Positions 38,188 through 46,269 of a stretch of DNA of 64,000 bases are shown here, in pieces (position 1 is the stretch's first letter; every line of letters begins with the position of its first letter). A program made the position numbers and the translations under genes. This stretch comes from Terriglobia bacterium (GTDB lineage: Bacteria > Acidobacteriota > Terriglobia > Terriglobales > SCQP01): NCBI GenBank assembly GCA_021323595.1, contig JAJPKR010000016.1, forward strand, positions 1 through 64,000, in the 5' to 3' direction. The notes below the pieces were generated by a model, which saw nothing but the letters and a program-made list of their open reading frames with translations, was not told the DNA's origin and searched no databases.

Positions 38188-39087
38188 CTATTTCGCGGCG
38201 GCCAGGCCCACGGCCGCCAGCGCCCGCTCCAGCTTCTCCCGCGCGCCGCTCGAGAGCGGCACGAGCGGCAGCCGATAGATTTCCTGGCAATAACCTAAAC
38301 GCGCCAGCACGGCTTTGACGGGAATGGGATTCGACTCGACGAAGTTCATTTGAAAGAGCGGCCAATATCGGAACTGCAGCCGCCGCGCCGCCGGCCAATC
38401 GCCGGCCCGCGCGAAGCGAATCAATTCCGTCATCGGCCCGGGAATTTCATTCGAGGCCACGCTCACCACGCCGCGGCCGCCGAGCGCGATCAAGGGCAGC
38501 GCCAGGGCGTCGTCGCCGGAAAGCACGGTGAATTCCGCAGGCACGGCGGCAAGCACGTCCGTCATTTGGGTAATGCTGCCGGAAGCCTCCTTGACGCCGA
38601 GGATATTGGGAATTTTGGCCAGCCGCGCCACCGTGGCCGGTTCGATGTTACTGCTCGTCCGCCCCGGCACGTTATACAAAACGATGGGCAGGCGCACGGC
38701 GGCGGCGATGGCCGCGTAATGCTGGTAAAGCCCTTCTTGGGTCGGCTTGTTGTAATACGGCGCCACGGAGAGGATGCCGTCGGCGCCGAGGCGCTCGATC
38801 TCGCGCGCGAGCGCGATCACGCCGGCGGTGTTGTTGCCGCCCGCGCCCGCCAGCACCGGCACCCGCCGCTCCCGCCGCGCCTCTTCGAGGGTAATGGCGA
38901 CGACGCGCAGATGCTCGTCGCGCGTCAGCGTCGGCGACTCTCCGGTCGTGCCGCCCGGCACCAAGAAATCAATGCCTTCGGCGATCTGCCAGCGCACCAA
39001 GCGCCGCAGCGCCGTCTCGTCGAGGCTGCCGTCGGGGAGAAACGGCGTGATCAGCGCCGTGCCGCAACCTTGAAATGCCGCCTTCAC
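38188..39087 (-). CDS. dapA: 4-hydroxy-tetrahydrodipicolinate synthase
   Basis: A 299-residue TIM-barrel aldolase that condenses pyruvate with aspartate semialdehyde. Seen: GTALITPFLPDGSLD, PGGTTGESPTLTRDEHLRV, VAPYYNKPTQEGLYQHYAAI (catalytic Tyr), VLYNVPGRTSSNI, the Schiff-base Lys in ILGVKEASGSI (~165) and VLSGDDALALP. Its ATG (39087) overlaps the dapB stop by four bases (ATGA). Confidence 0.96.
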   Translation of the reverse strand: MKAAFQGCGTALITPFLPDGSLDETALRRLVRWQIAEGIDFLVPGGTTGESPTLTRDEHLRVVAITLEEARRERRVPVLAGAGGNNTAGVIALAREIERLGADGILSVAPYYNKPTQEGLYQHYAAIAAAVRLPIVLYNVPGRTSSNIEPATVARLAKIPNILGVKEASGSITQMTDVLAAVPAEFTVLSGDDALALPLIALGGRGVVSVASNEIPGPMTELIRFARAGDWPAARRLQFRYWPLFQMNFVESNPIPVKAVLARLGYCQEIYRLPLVPLSSGAREKLERALAAVGLAAAK

Positions 39088-39770
39088 TTGGATGCCCCTT
39101 TCCCGCCGCCGGCTTCGCGCACTTCGGCGAACTCATGCCAGCCGCGCTTGCCAAGAATCCACTGTGCCGCCGCCAAAGCGCCCTCGGCAAAACCACGGCG
39201 CGAGCGGGCCGCGTGCGTGAGCGTGACCGTGTCGGCTTCGCTGTCAAAGCCGACGCTATGGGTGCCCGGCAAAGCGCCCGCGCGCACGCTGGCCACGGTG
39301 TGCTGATGGCCGGCCTCGGCGAGGATCGCCGCCAGCCGCTTGGCCGTGCCCGACGGCGCGTCGCGCTTGTGACGATGGTGGGCTTCGACGATGAAGGCGT
39401 CATAGCAAGCGGGAGGCAGCGCTGCTGCCGCTGCCGCGACAATCCCATAGAACGCCGCCACGCCCAACGAAAAGTTGGCGCCGTACACCGCGCCCACGTC
39501 GGCAGCCTCCACTCGTCTTCGCGCCTGTTCCAAGCGGTCGTACCATCCCGTCGTGCCGATCACCGCCGGAATGCCCGCCGTCATCAGCCGATCCAAGTTC
39601 TCGAGCACGGCGCCTGGAACGCTGAAATCGATGGCGACCAAACCCGGCGTCCAGCCGTCGCTCCAATCCGCCGGGGAGCGAATGATCCTGACCACGCGAT
39701 GACCCCGCTCCACCGCCAATTGCTCGACCAAGCGGTTCATCTTGCCGTAGCCGACCAGGATTAGGTCCAT
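39084..39770 (-). CDS. dapB: 4-hydroxy-tetrahydrodipicolinate reductase
   Basis: A 228-residue NAD(P)H-dependent reductase acting after DapA. The catalytic segment EAHHRHKRDAPSGTAKRLA (~133) is unmistakable; IGTTGW and YGANFSLGV also match. It belongs to the shorter DapB type (E. coli is ~273). The cofactor loop reads LVGYGKMN, so the third Gly of GxGxxG is replaced by Asn. It is first of dapB-dapA-dapD and overlaps dapA by four bases. Bases 39771-39925, between it and the divergent Cys-rich gene, show no lysine riboswitch by eye. Confidence 0.94.
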   Translation of the reverse strand: MDLILVGYGKMNRLVEQLAVERGHRVVRIIRSPADWSDGWTPGLVAIDFSVPGAVLENLDRLMTAGIPAVIGTTGWYDRLEQARRRVEAADVGAVYGANFSLGVAAFYGIVAAAAAALPPACYDAFIVEAHHRHKRDAPSGTAKRLAAILAEAGHQHTVASVRAGALPGTHSVGFDSEADTVTLTHAARSRRGFAEGALAAAQWILGKRGWHEFAEVREAGGGKGASK

Positions 39771-39925
39771 GGGGTAAAGGCAAGTTTAGCAACTCGAACG
39801 AGATCGGGAGCGATGCCCGCGAAAGCCGCTTGCAGCCGGCGATCGCGAACCAGCAAGCGAAAATACCTGCCATTTCCGTCACCCCGGGCGCGAACGGACA
39901 TCGGATAATCTGGAAGAGTCAGGCG

Positions 39926-40282
39926 GTGACTAGCGCACCCAAACTTTTCGTGCTGGCGGTGCTGATTCTGCCGCTCGCCAACTGGGCCGCGAGCAACGGC
40001 GGATTGCCGGTCTGCTGCTGGGGCGGTTTGGCCTGCCCGCGGCAAAGCGCGGCGGTCGCTTGCCCCATGGCCTCGATGCATGGCTCCGGCCGCCAGTGCC
40101 TGATGAGGGCGGCGGCCCACCTCCTCCTGCCCTCGCCGGCGATGCCCATTTTTCCCGTCCGGCTTACGCACGCAGCGCCATTCGGAGGCGCGACTACCCG
40201 GGCCCTGTCCGCTTCTCTCATCGCGCCGCTTCCGGCCTGGAGCCCGTCGGTCTTTCACCCGCCGCGATCCTTCTTCCGTTAG
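39926..40282 (+). CDS. Small Cys/His-rich exported protein, unknown
   Basis: 118 residues from GTG 39926, starting MTSAPKLFVLAVLILPLANW, a likely signal peptide or membrane anchor. The mature start holds a Cys cluster: LPVCCWGGLACPRQSAAVAC, then PMASMHGSGRQCLMRAA, giving five Cys with Met and His, which suggests metal or thiol chemistry. The C-terminus is Pro/Ala/Ser-rich. The frame is open further upstream from 39830, but that part is not signal-like. It lies 190 bp upstream of the TonB receptor on the same strand, and the two may share a metal-related role. Bases 40283-40472 show no other feature. Confidence 0.6.
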   Translation: MTSAPKLFVLAVLILPLANWAASNGGLPVCCWGGLACPRQSAAVACPMASMHGSGRQCLMRAAAHLLLPSPAMPIFPVRLTHAAPFGGATTRALSASLIAPLPAWSPSVFHPPRSFFR

Positions 40283-40472
40283 AGCGCACTCCCACGCGAC
40301 CGTCTTTCGCGAGCCGCTCCTGTTCGCGTGCGAGCGAAGGATGATCGCACTTTGGCCACGTACGTTCCGCGGGCGTCAACGCCAACCGCCTGGACGGCTG
40401 GTCCTCAGGACTGACAGCCGCGGCTTTCGATCGCGGCGACCGCGATGCGAACCGTTCTCGCAAGGAGGATTC

Positions 40473-42671
40473 ATGCGCCGAGGCGCGCGCATCTTGTTTT
40501 CGCTGGTACTGCTCCCCTGGCTCGCCCAGGGCTCCATTCTGGGCATCGTGCGCGGGATCGTTCACGACCCTCAGCATCGCCCGATCTTCGGGGCGCAAAT
40601 CGTCATTCAATCCACGCAGTCGCAGTGGCATGCCTCGGCTCGGAGCGATCGCAACGGCGAGTTCCTGGTCAATGCCGTCCCGATCGGCGATTACACGGTG
40701 ACCGTGCGAGCGCCGGGCTTTGCGCCGATGATGCAAGCGGTCACGGTGACCACCGGCAGCGCGCCTATTCTGCACTTCGCTTTGGCCCTCGCGGCCGGCA
40801 AGACGACTATCGCGGTGTCCGCGGCGGCGCCCGTCGTCGATACCCATTCCTCGACCGCAGCCACGCTCATCAGCGGCGGGCAAATCGCCCGCGCTCCCGG
40901 CGCCGAGCGCGCGAATAGCCTGGCCATGATCACCGACTTCGTTCCCGGCGCGGTCGTCGTGCACGATCAGCTGCACGTGCGCGGCGGCCACCAAGTCACC
41001 TGGATGCTGGACGGCGTGCCCGTGCCCAGCACCAGCATCGCCAGCAACGTTGGCCCGCAATTCAACCCCGCCGACATCGAGGAGCTGGAAGTGCAGCGGG
41101 GCGGCTACTCGGCCGAATATGGCAACCGCACCTTCGCCGTCCTTAATGTAGTCACGCGCTCCGGTTTTGAGCGTAACAACGAGGGCGAACTGCGCCTGGG
41201 CTTTGGCAGCTTCGATCAGACCGACGATACCGTGAGTTTCGGGAGCCACACCGACCGGGTTGCGTATTTCTTCAGTTTGGCCGGCAACCGCTCCGATCTG
41301 GGTCTGGAAACGCCCTCTCCCGCGGTGCTGCACGATCTGGCCAGCGGCGAGGGGGGCTTCGGCTCATTCATCTTCAACACCGATTCCGCCGACCAACTGC
41401 GCATGGTGGTGGCCCTGCGCCACGATCATTACCAAGTGCCGAATACCCCCGAGCAGGAAGCGCTGGGCACGGCGGATTTGGATATCGAAGACGACTCCTA
41501 CGTCAATTTCACCTGGCTCCATACATTCAGCCCGGCCCTGCTCCTGACGGTTTCGCCCTACTACCATTTCAATCGCGCCAACTATTTTGGGGTCAATGAC
41601 GTGCCAGTGAGCCCGCGCGACGACCGCGGGGCGCAATTGGCCGGCGGCGAGGCCGAGCTCTCCGGCGTTGCGGGCCGGCACATCTGGAAAGCCGGCCTGT
41701 CCGGCTTCGCCGAGCGCGATGACACGCGCTTCTCCCTGGCCGGAGCCGGCGGCACGCTGGGGGAGCGCGAAGTCGTCTGGGGGCAGGTCGAAGCCGCATT
41801 CCTCCAGGATCAGTTCCAGGTCGCGCCCTGGCTCACTTTGAACGCCGGCGTGCGCGCAACGCGGTTTGCGGCGACGCTGGCCGAAACCGCGCTCCATCCC
41901 CGCCTCGGCATCGCCCTGCGCATCCCCAAGCTCGGCTGGGTGGCACGCGCCTACTACGGACGCTTCTACCAGCCGCCTCCGCTCGATACCGTTGCCGGCC
42001 CGTTGTTGGCCTTTGCGACCACGCAAGGCTTCGGATTCACGCCCCTCCACGGCGAGCGCGATGCGCAATCGGAAGTTGGCCTGACGATCCCTTGGCGGGG
42101 CTGGAGCCTCGATACCGATGCGTTTCGCACCATCGCGCAGAACTACTTCGACCATGACGTGCTGGGCAATTCCAACATCTTCTTGCCGCTCACGATCGCC
42201 GCCGCGCGCCTCGAGGGCTGGGAGGCGGCGCTGCGCTCGCCCCGGCTATTCCAGCGCGGCAGCCTGCACGCGGTCTTTTCCCACCAATACGCCCAGGGTC
42301 TCGGCGGGGTGACTGGCGGGCTGACGGACTTTTCGCCGCCCGCCGCGCAGTACTACTTTCTTGACCACGATCAACGCAACACGGCGAGCGTGGGCGGCAC
42401 GTGGAATCTGCCTCGCAATGCCTGGGCTGCCGCCAACGTCAGCTTTGGATCGGGGTTCCTTCTGGGCGACGGCCCCGCGCACTTGCCCGCTCACACCACC
42501 GTGGATCTATCGGTTGGCATGAAGTGGAATGAACATTGGAATTTGGGCGCCAGCGTACTTAACCTCGGCAACCATCGGTTTTTGTTGGATACCAGCAACA
42601 CCTTCGGTGGGACGCATTACGCCGATCCCCGTCAATTCCTGGTGCAGCTGCGCTATCGGTTCCATTATTGA
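40473..42671 (+). CDS. TonB-dependent outer-membrane receptor with carboxypeptidase-like domain
   Basis: 732 residues; ATG 40473 follows AAGGAGG. After a signal peptide (ILFSLVLLPWLAQG), residues ~20-105 are a CarboxypepD_reg-like domain (GIVRGIVHDPQHRPIFGAQI, SDRNGEFLVNAVPIGDYTV). The plug domain follows (~120-240: VVVHDQLHVRGGHQVTWMLD, FNPADIEELEVQRGGYSAEY), then a beta-barrel ending in aromatic RFHY as OMPs do. It imports an unknown large or scarce substrate (siderophore, cobalamin, peptide, metal complex). No TonB box was confirmed. Its last ~165 bp lie opposite a small convergent ORF. Confidence 0.92.
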   Translation: MRRGARILFSLVLLPWLAQGSILGIVRGIVHDPQHRPIFGAQIVIQSTQSQWHASARSDRNGEFLVNAVPIGDYTVTVRAPGFAPMMQAVTVTTGSAPILHFALALAAGKTTIAVSAAAPVVDTHSSTAATLISGGQIARAPGAERANSLAMITDFVPGAVVVHDQLHVRGGHQVTWMLDGVPVPSTSIASNVGPQFNPADIEELEVQRGGYSAEYGNRTFAVLNVVTRSGFERNNEGELRLGFGSFDQTDDTVSFGSHTDRVAYFFSLAGNRSDLGLETPSPAVLHDLASGEGGFGSFIFNTDSADQLRMVVALRHDHYQVPNTPEQEALGTADLDIEDDSYVNFTWLHTFSPALLLTVSPYYHFNRANYFGVNDVPVSPRDDRGAQLAGGEAELSGVAGRHIWKAGLSGFAERDDTRFSLAGAGGTLGEREVVWGQVEAAFLQDQFQVAPWLTLNAGVRATRFAATLAETALHPRLGIALRIPKLGWVARAYYGRFYQPPPLDTVAGPLLAFATTQGFGFTPLHGERDAQSEVGLTIPWRGWSLDTDAFRTIAQNYFDHDVLGNSNIFLPLTIAAARLEGWEAALRSPRLFQRGSLHAVFSHQYAQGLGGVTGGLTDFSPPAAQYYFLDHDQRNTASVGGTWNLPRNAWAAANVSFGSGFLLGDGPAHLPAHTTVDLSVGMKWNEHWNLGASVLNLGNHRFLLDTSNTFGGTHYADPRQFLVQLRYRFHY

Positions 42672-42845
42672 GACCGGCATCACGCTGGCGGCGCGGCGGA
42701 CGAGAATGCCGGCGCCGATCAAAAGCAGCATGATAATGACGATCTCGAGCCAAATGCGGCGCCCGCGCCCGGCGCGCATGCGCCTCAAGCCGGCAACACG
42801 CCGTCCCGGCTCTTCGGGTCCGAAATCTTGAGGTAATGCTGCCAT
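42507..42845 (-). CDS. Small single-pass membrane protein (tentative)
   Basis: A 112-residue minus-strand frame convergent with, and overlapping, the TonB receptor. Residues ~20-32 are very basic (RRMRAGRGRR) and precede one transmembrane helix (IWLEIVIIMLLLIGAGILV). The C-terminal half is antisense to the receptor and may be run-on. Upstream, TTGGCA (42881-42886) and TATCGA (42857-42862) are 18 bases apart on the minus strand, a plausible promoter, with a weak AAGAG before the ATG. Function unknown. Bases 42846-43055 hold only that promoter and an inverted repeat (GTTCGA-TC-TCGAAC, 42965-42978). Confidence 0.45.
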   Translation of the reverse strand: MAALPQDFGPEEPGRRVAGLRRMRAGRGRRIWLEIVIIMLLLIGAGILVRRAASVMPVSIMEPIAQLHQELTGIGVMRPTEGVAGIQQKPMVAEVKYAGAQIPMFIPLHANR

Positions 42846-43055
42846 GTCGCTGCTCTTCGATAGGCATTACGCAGTCTGCTTGCCAAACGTTTCACCCTAA
42901 ACCGTTGATTTGGCGGGTGCCGAATTAAAACGCTGCTTGCACCTGTCCGGGGATGGGACGCGCCGTTCGATCTCGAACATCGGCGCCGCCTCCTCTGGCT
43001 ATTTCGACGGAGCGCGTCTCGCGGCGTGAGCAAGCGAGGAGACTCGCAACCTGTC

Positions 43056-43571
43056 CTATTGAACGTGTACGGTCAGATGAACCGGCAGGGTCGCCGGAGG
43101 GCGGCAAAGCGTCGCGGTGCAGGCTTGATAGCGCAGCGTGCCGTTGAGCACGCGCGTGCCCGAGGCATTCGCCGCCGCTCGCAGCTTGAGATTGACGGGC
43201 AAGCTGCCGCTAAACACCGCTAGCGGGTCCGGCGAGAACGCAAGCTTCAACTCTTGCGCCTGCGGCCAGCGCACGGCCGAGATGCTCACTCCGGAAGCGG
43301 AGCTGATTGCGAGCGTGGTGGGAATCAAGTAGGGCGACTTGGGTTGGTTTGACTGGATATGAAAGCCCGGCGCGATGACGAATACCAGCTTGACCTCCGC
43401 CGTTCCTCCCGCCTTCACTGCCGCCTCACCCGACCCGCGCATGGAGACGACCGCGGGCGCCATCGCCGTCTGCGCCACCAGCGCGAGCGCCACGCAGCCC
43501 AGAATGCCAATGACGATGCACCCCCACGCCGGGGAATTAGAGAATGCTCTTGATGTGCTGTTGCAGCTCAT
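43056..43571 (-). CDS. DsbD alpha-domain-like thiol:disulfide protein (periplasmic)
   Basis: 171 residues. A hydrophobic N-terminus (WGCIVIGILGCVALALVAQ) suggests export or anchoring. The rest resembles the N-terminal immunoglobulin-like domain of DsbD: LVFVIAPGFHIQSNQPKSPY, then LRYQACTATLCRPP, whose two Cys five apart match the redox pair YQACxxxxC of nDsbD. It has no membrane-core or thioredoxin domains; these are supplied by the two adjacent genes. It overlaps the tlpA-like gene by 35 bp if ATG 43571 is used. It should pass electrons to periplasmic partners such as cytochrome maturation or disulfide-isomerase systems. Confidence 0.78.
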   Translation of the reverse strand: MSCNSTSRAFSNSPAWGCIVIGILGCVALALVAQTAMAPAVVSMRGSGEAAVKAGGTAEVKLVFVIAPGFHIQSNQPKSPYLIPTTLAISSASGVSISAVRWPQAQELKLAFSPDPLAVFSGSLPVNLKLRAAANASGTRVLNGTLRYQACTATLCRPPATLPVHLTVHVQ

Positions 43572-44163
43572 CCTTGCCTTCCAGTCCCTCGATGCGCATG
43601 GCGATGGTGCCGTCGCGGCGAATGAAAAAGGTCGTCGGCAGCCCTAGCGGCAACCCCCAGGATTTAGCCAGCGCGTTGTGGTCCATGACGATCGGATAAT
43701 CGAGGTGGTTCTTGGCCAAGAAGTCGCGCACATCCTGATCATTGTCGTCTTCGGAGATGCCGATGATCTGCAAGCCCTGCGCTTTGTACTGCGCTTGCAG
43801 CTCGTTCCACCAGGGAATTTCGATCTTGCACGGGCCGCACCACGACGCCCAGAAATCGAGCACGACAGGTTGCCCCTTGAACTGCGCCAAGCTCAGCGTT
43901 TGCCCGTTGAGCTCTTTCAGCGTCCAGTTGGGCGCGGGCGCGCCGGCGATGTTTCCCGCCGTCATCAATTCTCCGGCGGAGGCATCGGCCGGACCCTTGC
44001 CTGCCGTCGCCGCCGCCAGCTCTTGCCGCTGCCGCGCCAGGTAAACCAATCCAACCACGATCACGACCGCGATCACCAGCCAACTGGTGATCTTCGAGCG
44101 GTCGCCGTTTCGCGCCGCGGGCGGCGCCGGTGGCTTGGATGGATCTTGCGGTGCGCTTGTCAT
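43537..44163 (-). CDS. TlpA/ResA-like membrane-anchored thioredoxin
   Basis: 208 residues: a Pro-rich cytosolic start, one transmembrane anchor (SWLVIAVVIVVGLVYLA, ~28-44), then a periplasmic thioredoxin fold. The active site is VVLDFWASWCGPCKIEIPWW (~105), and the cis-Pro loop is GLPLGLPTTFFI (~178). The WCGPC site is thioredoxin-like. ATG 44163 lies 9 bp downstream of ccdA, whose product should reduce it. With the DsbD-alpha protein after it, the three form a split DsbD-like electron relay. Confidence 0.92.
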   Translation of the reverse strand: MTSAPQDPSKPPAPPAARNGDRSKITSWLVIAVVIVVGLVYLARQRQELAAATAGKGPADASAGELMTAGNIAGAPAPNWTLKELNGQTLSLAQFKGQPVVLDFWASWCGPCKIEIPWWNELQAQYKAQGLQIIGISEDDNDQDVRDFLAKNHLDYPIVMDHNALAKSWGLPLGLPTTFFIRRDGTIAMRIEGLEGKDELQQHIKSIL

Positions 44164-44172
44164 GGAAATCTC

Positions 44173-44967
44173 CTACATCACCAGCTTATTGAAAAACGGG
44201 ATTTTGGCCAAATAGCCGGATAGCACCGTGAACCGATTCGTCAGCAGCAGCACGCCGATCAAGATCAACAGCGCCCCGGAAACCAGTTCCACCGTGTGCA
44301 GATGGCGGCGAAAGCCACGGTAAAAATTGGCGAAACGATCGAGAGCGATGGCGGTGGCCAAGAAGGGCACCGCCAAGCCCAGGGAATAGACGACCAGCAA
44401 ATATATCCCCACTCCGACCGTGTTCTGGCCCGCGGCCAACAAGAGAATCGTCCCCAGGATCGGCCCGATGCACGGCGTCCAGCCGAAGGCGAAGGCGAAC
44501 CCGATCACGAACGCCCCCAAGCCGCTGCCCGCCGCGTGGGCGCGCAAGCGCTTGTCGGCATAGAGGGCGCTGATCTTGATTACGCCGATCAGATGCAGGC
44601 CGAAGAGGATGACGATGATGCCGCTGATCTCGCCCAGCAGGACGCGATAGGTGCGCAGAATCTGGCCGACCGAGGTGGCGGCGGCGCCCAAGGCGATGAA
44701 GACGAGCGAGAAGCCGAGGACGAAGAAGATCGCATTGCGCAGCAGCGCCTGCGAGCGCCAGACGCCGGCCGCCGGCGGCGCGGCGACCGCCACGCCTCCG
44801 CCCGCGGCCCCGGCCGCCGGCGCCGCTGCTTGGGTTTCGCCGCCGGCCTCCTTGGCGGTGCCCGACAGCATGGAGATGTAGCCCGGCACCAACGGCAGCA
44901 CGCACGGCGATAAGAACGACAGCAGTCCGGCGAGAAAGGCGTAGGCGAAAGTGACGGAGTGCGCCAT
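44173..44967 (-). CDS. ccdA: CcdA/DsbD-type transmembrane electron transporter
   Basis: 264 residues with six or more hydrophobic helices. The two redox cysteines sit in LSFLSPCVLPLVPGYISML (~23) and FAFGWTPCIGPILGTILL (~163), the classic CcdA arrangement for moving electrons from cytosolic thioredoxin across the membrane. A Gly/Ala/Pro-rich loop (~40-68) is inserted after the first helix and is longer than in most CcdA. It is the first of three genes (ccdA, tlpA-like, DsbD-alpha) with minimal spacing, probably for cytochrome c maturation or periplasmic thiol reduction. Confidence 0.93.
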   Translation of the reverse strand: MAHSVTFAYAFLAGLLSFLSPCVLPLVPGYISMLSGTAKEAGGETQAAAPAAGAAGGGVAVAAPPAAGVWRSQALLRNAIFFVLGFSLVFIALGAAATSVGQILRTYRVLLGEISGIIVILFGLHLIGVIKISALYADKRLRAHAAGSGLGAFVIGFAFAFGWTPCIGPILGTILLLAAGQNTVGVGIYLLVVYSLGLAVPFLATAIALDRFANFYRGFRRHLHTVELVSGALLILIGVLLLTNRFTVLSGYLAKIPFFNKLVM

Positions 44968-45059
44968 GCGTGACTGCTACCAGAATATTGGATTGCCGAG
45001 CGGCTGTCCGGTTGCGGGAAAACCGGCCGCTCGGAGCCAGCCGCCCAGGCCCCGCCCCG

Positions 45060-46256
45060 CTAAACGGCGACGGGCAAAACCCCCAAACGGCGGCCCACGC
45101 GGTCCAAAATATCGAGCGCCTGCCGCAGTTCCTCCGAAGTATGGGTGGCGGTCACGATGGTGCGCAGCCGCGCCTTGCCCTCCGGTACGGTGGGATAGGC
45201 AATGCCGGTGGCGAGCAATCCCGCCTGGAACAGCGCCCCCGAAAACTCCATCGCCTTGCGGCCCTCGCCGACCATGATCGGCGTGATCGGAGTTTCGCTG
45301 GCGCCGGTATCGAACCCGAGCTGCTTCAAGCCGGCCTTGAAGAACCGCGTGTTCTCCCAGAGCTGTTCGATACGCTCCGGCTCTTGTTCCAGCACGTCGA
45401 AGGCGGCCAGGCAGGTCGCGGCCACCGACGGCGGATGCGACGTCGAGAAAAGAAAGGGCCGGCCGCGATGATACAGAAACTCGATCAGTTCGCGCGACCC
45501 GCACACGTATCCGCCCAGCGCGCCGATGGCCTTCGACAGCGTGCCGACTTGGATATCCACACGCCCGTGCAGGCCGAAATGATCGACGGTGCCGCGTCCG
45601 GCTCGCCCGAGCACGCCCGAGGCGTGCGCGTCGTCCACCATCATGATCGCGCCGTGCTTTTCGGCGATCTCGCACAATGCCGGCAGCGGCGCAATGTCGC
45701 CATCCATGCTGAACACGCCGTCGGTGATCAGCAGCTTGCGCCCCGGCTGGCCGGCCACTTCCGCCAGCAGGCGGTCGGCGGCGGCGGCATCGCGATGCGG
45801 AAAGACCTTGATCGTGGCGCGCGACAGCCGTGCGCCGTCAATGATGCTGGCGTGGTTGAGCTCGTCGCTGATGATGAAGTCCTCGCGGCCGAGCACCGCG
45901 CTTACCGTGCCGGCATTGGCGGTGAAGCCGCTCTGGAACACCACCGATGCCTCGGTCTGCTTGAACTCGGCGATGCGGCGCTCGAGCTCCATGTGAATCT
46001 TCATGGTGCCGGTGATCGTCCGCACCGCGCCCGAGCCCACTCCCTCGGCATCGATCGCCGCGTGCGCGGCGGCGCGCAGCCGCGGATGGGTCGTCAGGCC
46101 CAGATAGTTGTTGGAGCTCAGGTTGATGACCTTCCGGCCGTCGAAGACCGCCACCGGCTTCTGCTCGCCTTCGAGCACGCGCAACTGGAAGCGCAGCCCC
46201 TTCTGCTCCAGCTTCGCCAATTCCTCGCCCAAGTACCGCAATTGTGGACGCGCCAT
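45060..46256 (-). CDS. kbl: Glycine C-acetyltransferase (2-amino-3-ketobutyrate CoA ligase)
   Basis: 398-residue PLP enzyme of the alpha-oxoamine synthase family. Seen: NLSSNNYLGLTTHPRLRAAA (~45), GVGSGAVRTITGTMKIHMEL, SDELNHASIIDG, the Asp/His pair MMVDDAHASGVLGR (~205) and the PLP Lys in VGTLSKAIGALGGYVCGSR (~243). RTITGTMKIH fits Kbl more than BioF. It cleaves 2-amino-3-oxobutyrate with CoA to glycine and acetyl-CoA. The threonine dehydrogenase gene lies 13 bp upstream, completing the pathway. ATG 46256 has GGGAGG close upstream. Confidence 0.93.
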   Translation of the reverse strand: MARPQLRYLGEELAKLEQKGLRFQLRVLEGEQKPVAVFDGRKVINLSSNNYLGLTTHPRLRAAAHAAIDAEGVGSGAVRTITGTMKIHMELERRIAEFKQTEASVVFQSGFTANAGTVSAVLGREDFIISDELNHASIIDGARLSRATIKVFPHRDAAAADRLLAEVAGQPGRKLLITDGVFSMDGDIAPLPALCEIAEKHGAIMMVDDAHASGVLGRAGRGTVDHFGLHGRVDIQVGTLSKAIGALGGYVCGSRELIEFLYHRGRPFLFSTSHPPSVAATCLAAFDVLEQEPERIEQLWENTRFFKAGLKQLGFDTGASETPITPIMVGEGRKAMEFSGALFQAGLLATGIAYPTVPEGKARLRTIVTATHTSEELRQALDILDRVGRRLGVLPVAV

Positions 46257-46269
46257 GCTTCCTCCCTGC

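Noticed and set aside
39830-39925. Upstream extension of the small Cys-rich protein
   Set aside because: The extra residues precede and hide a signal-like helix that begins right after GTG 39926.
40283-40472. Cobalamin or other riboswitch upstream of the TonB receptor
   Set aside because: No B12-box or conserved core could be seen; the 190 bp show only the ribosome binding site.
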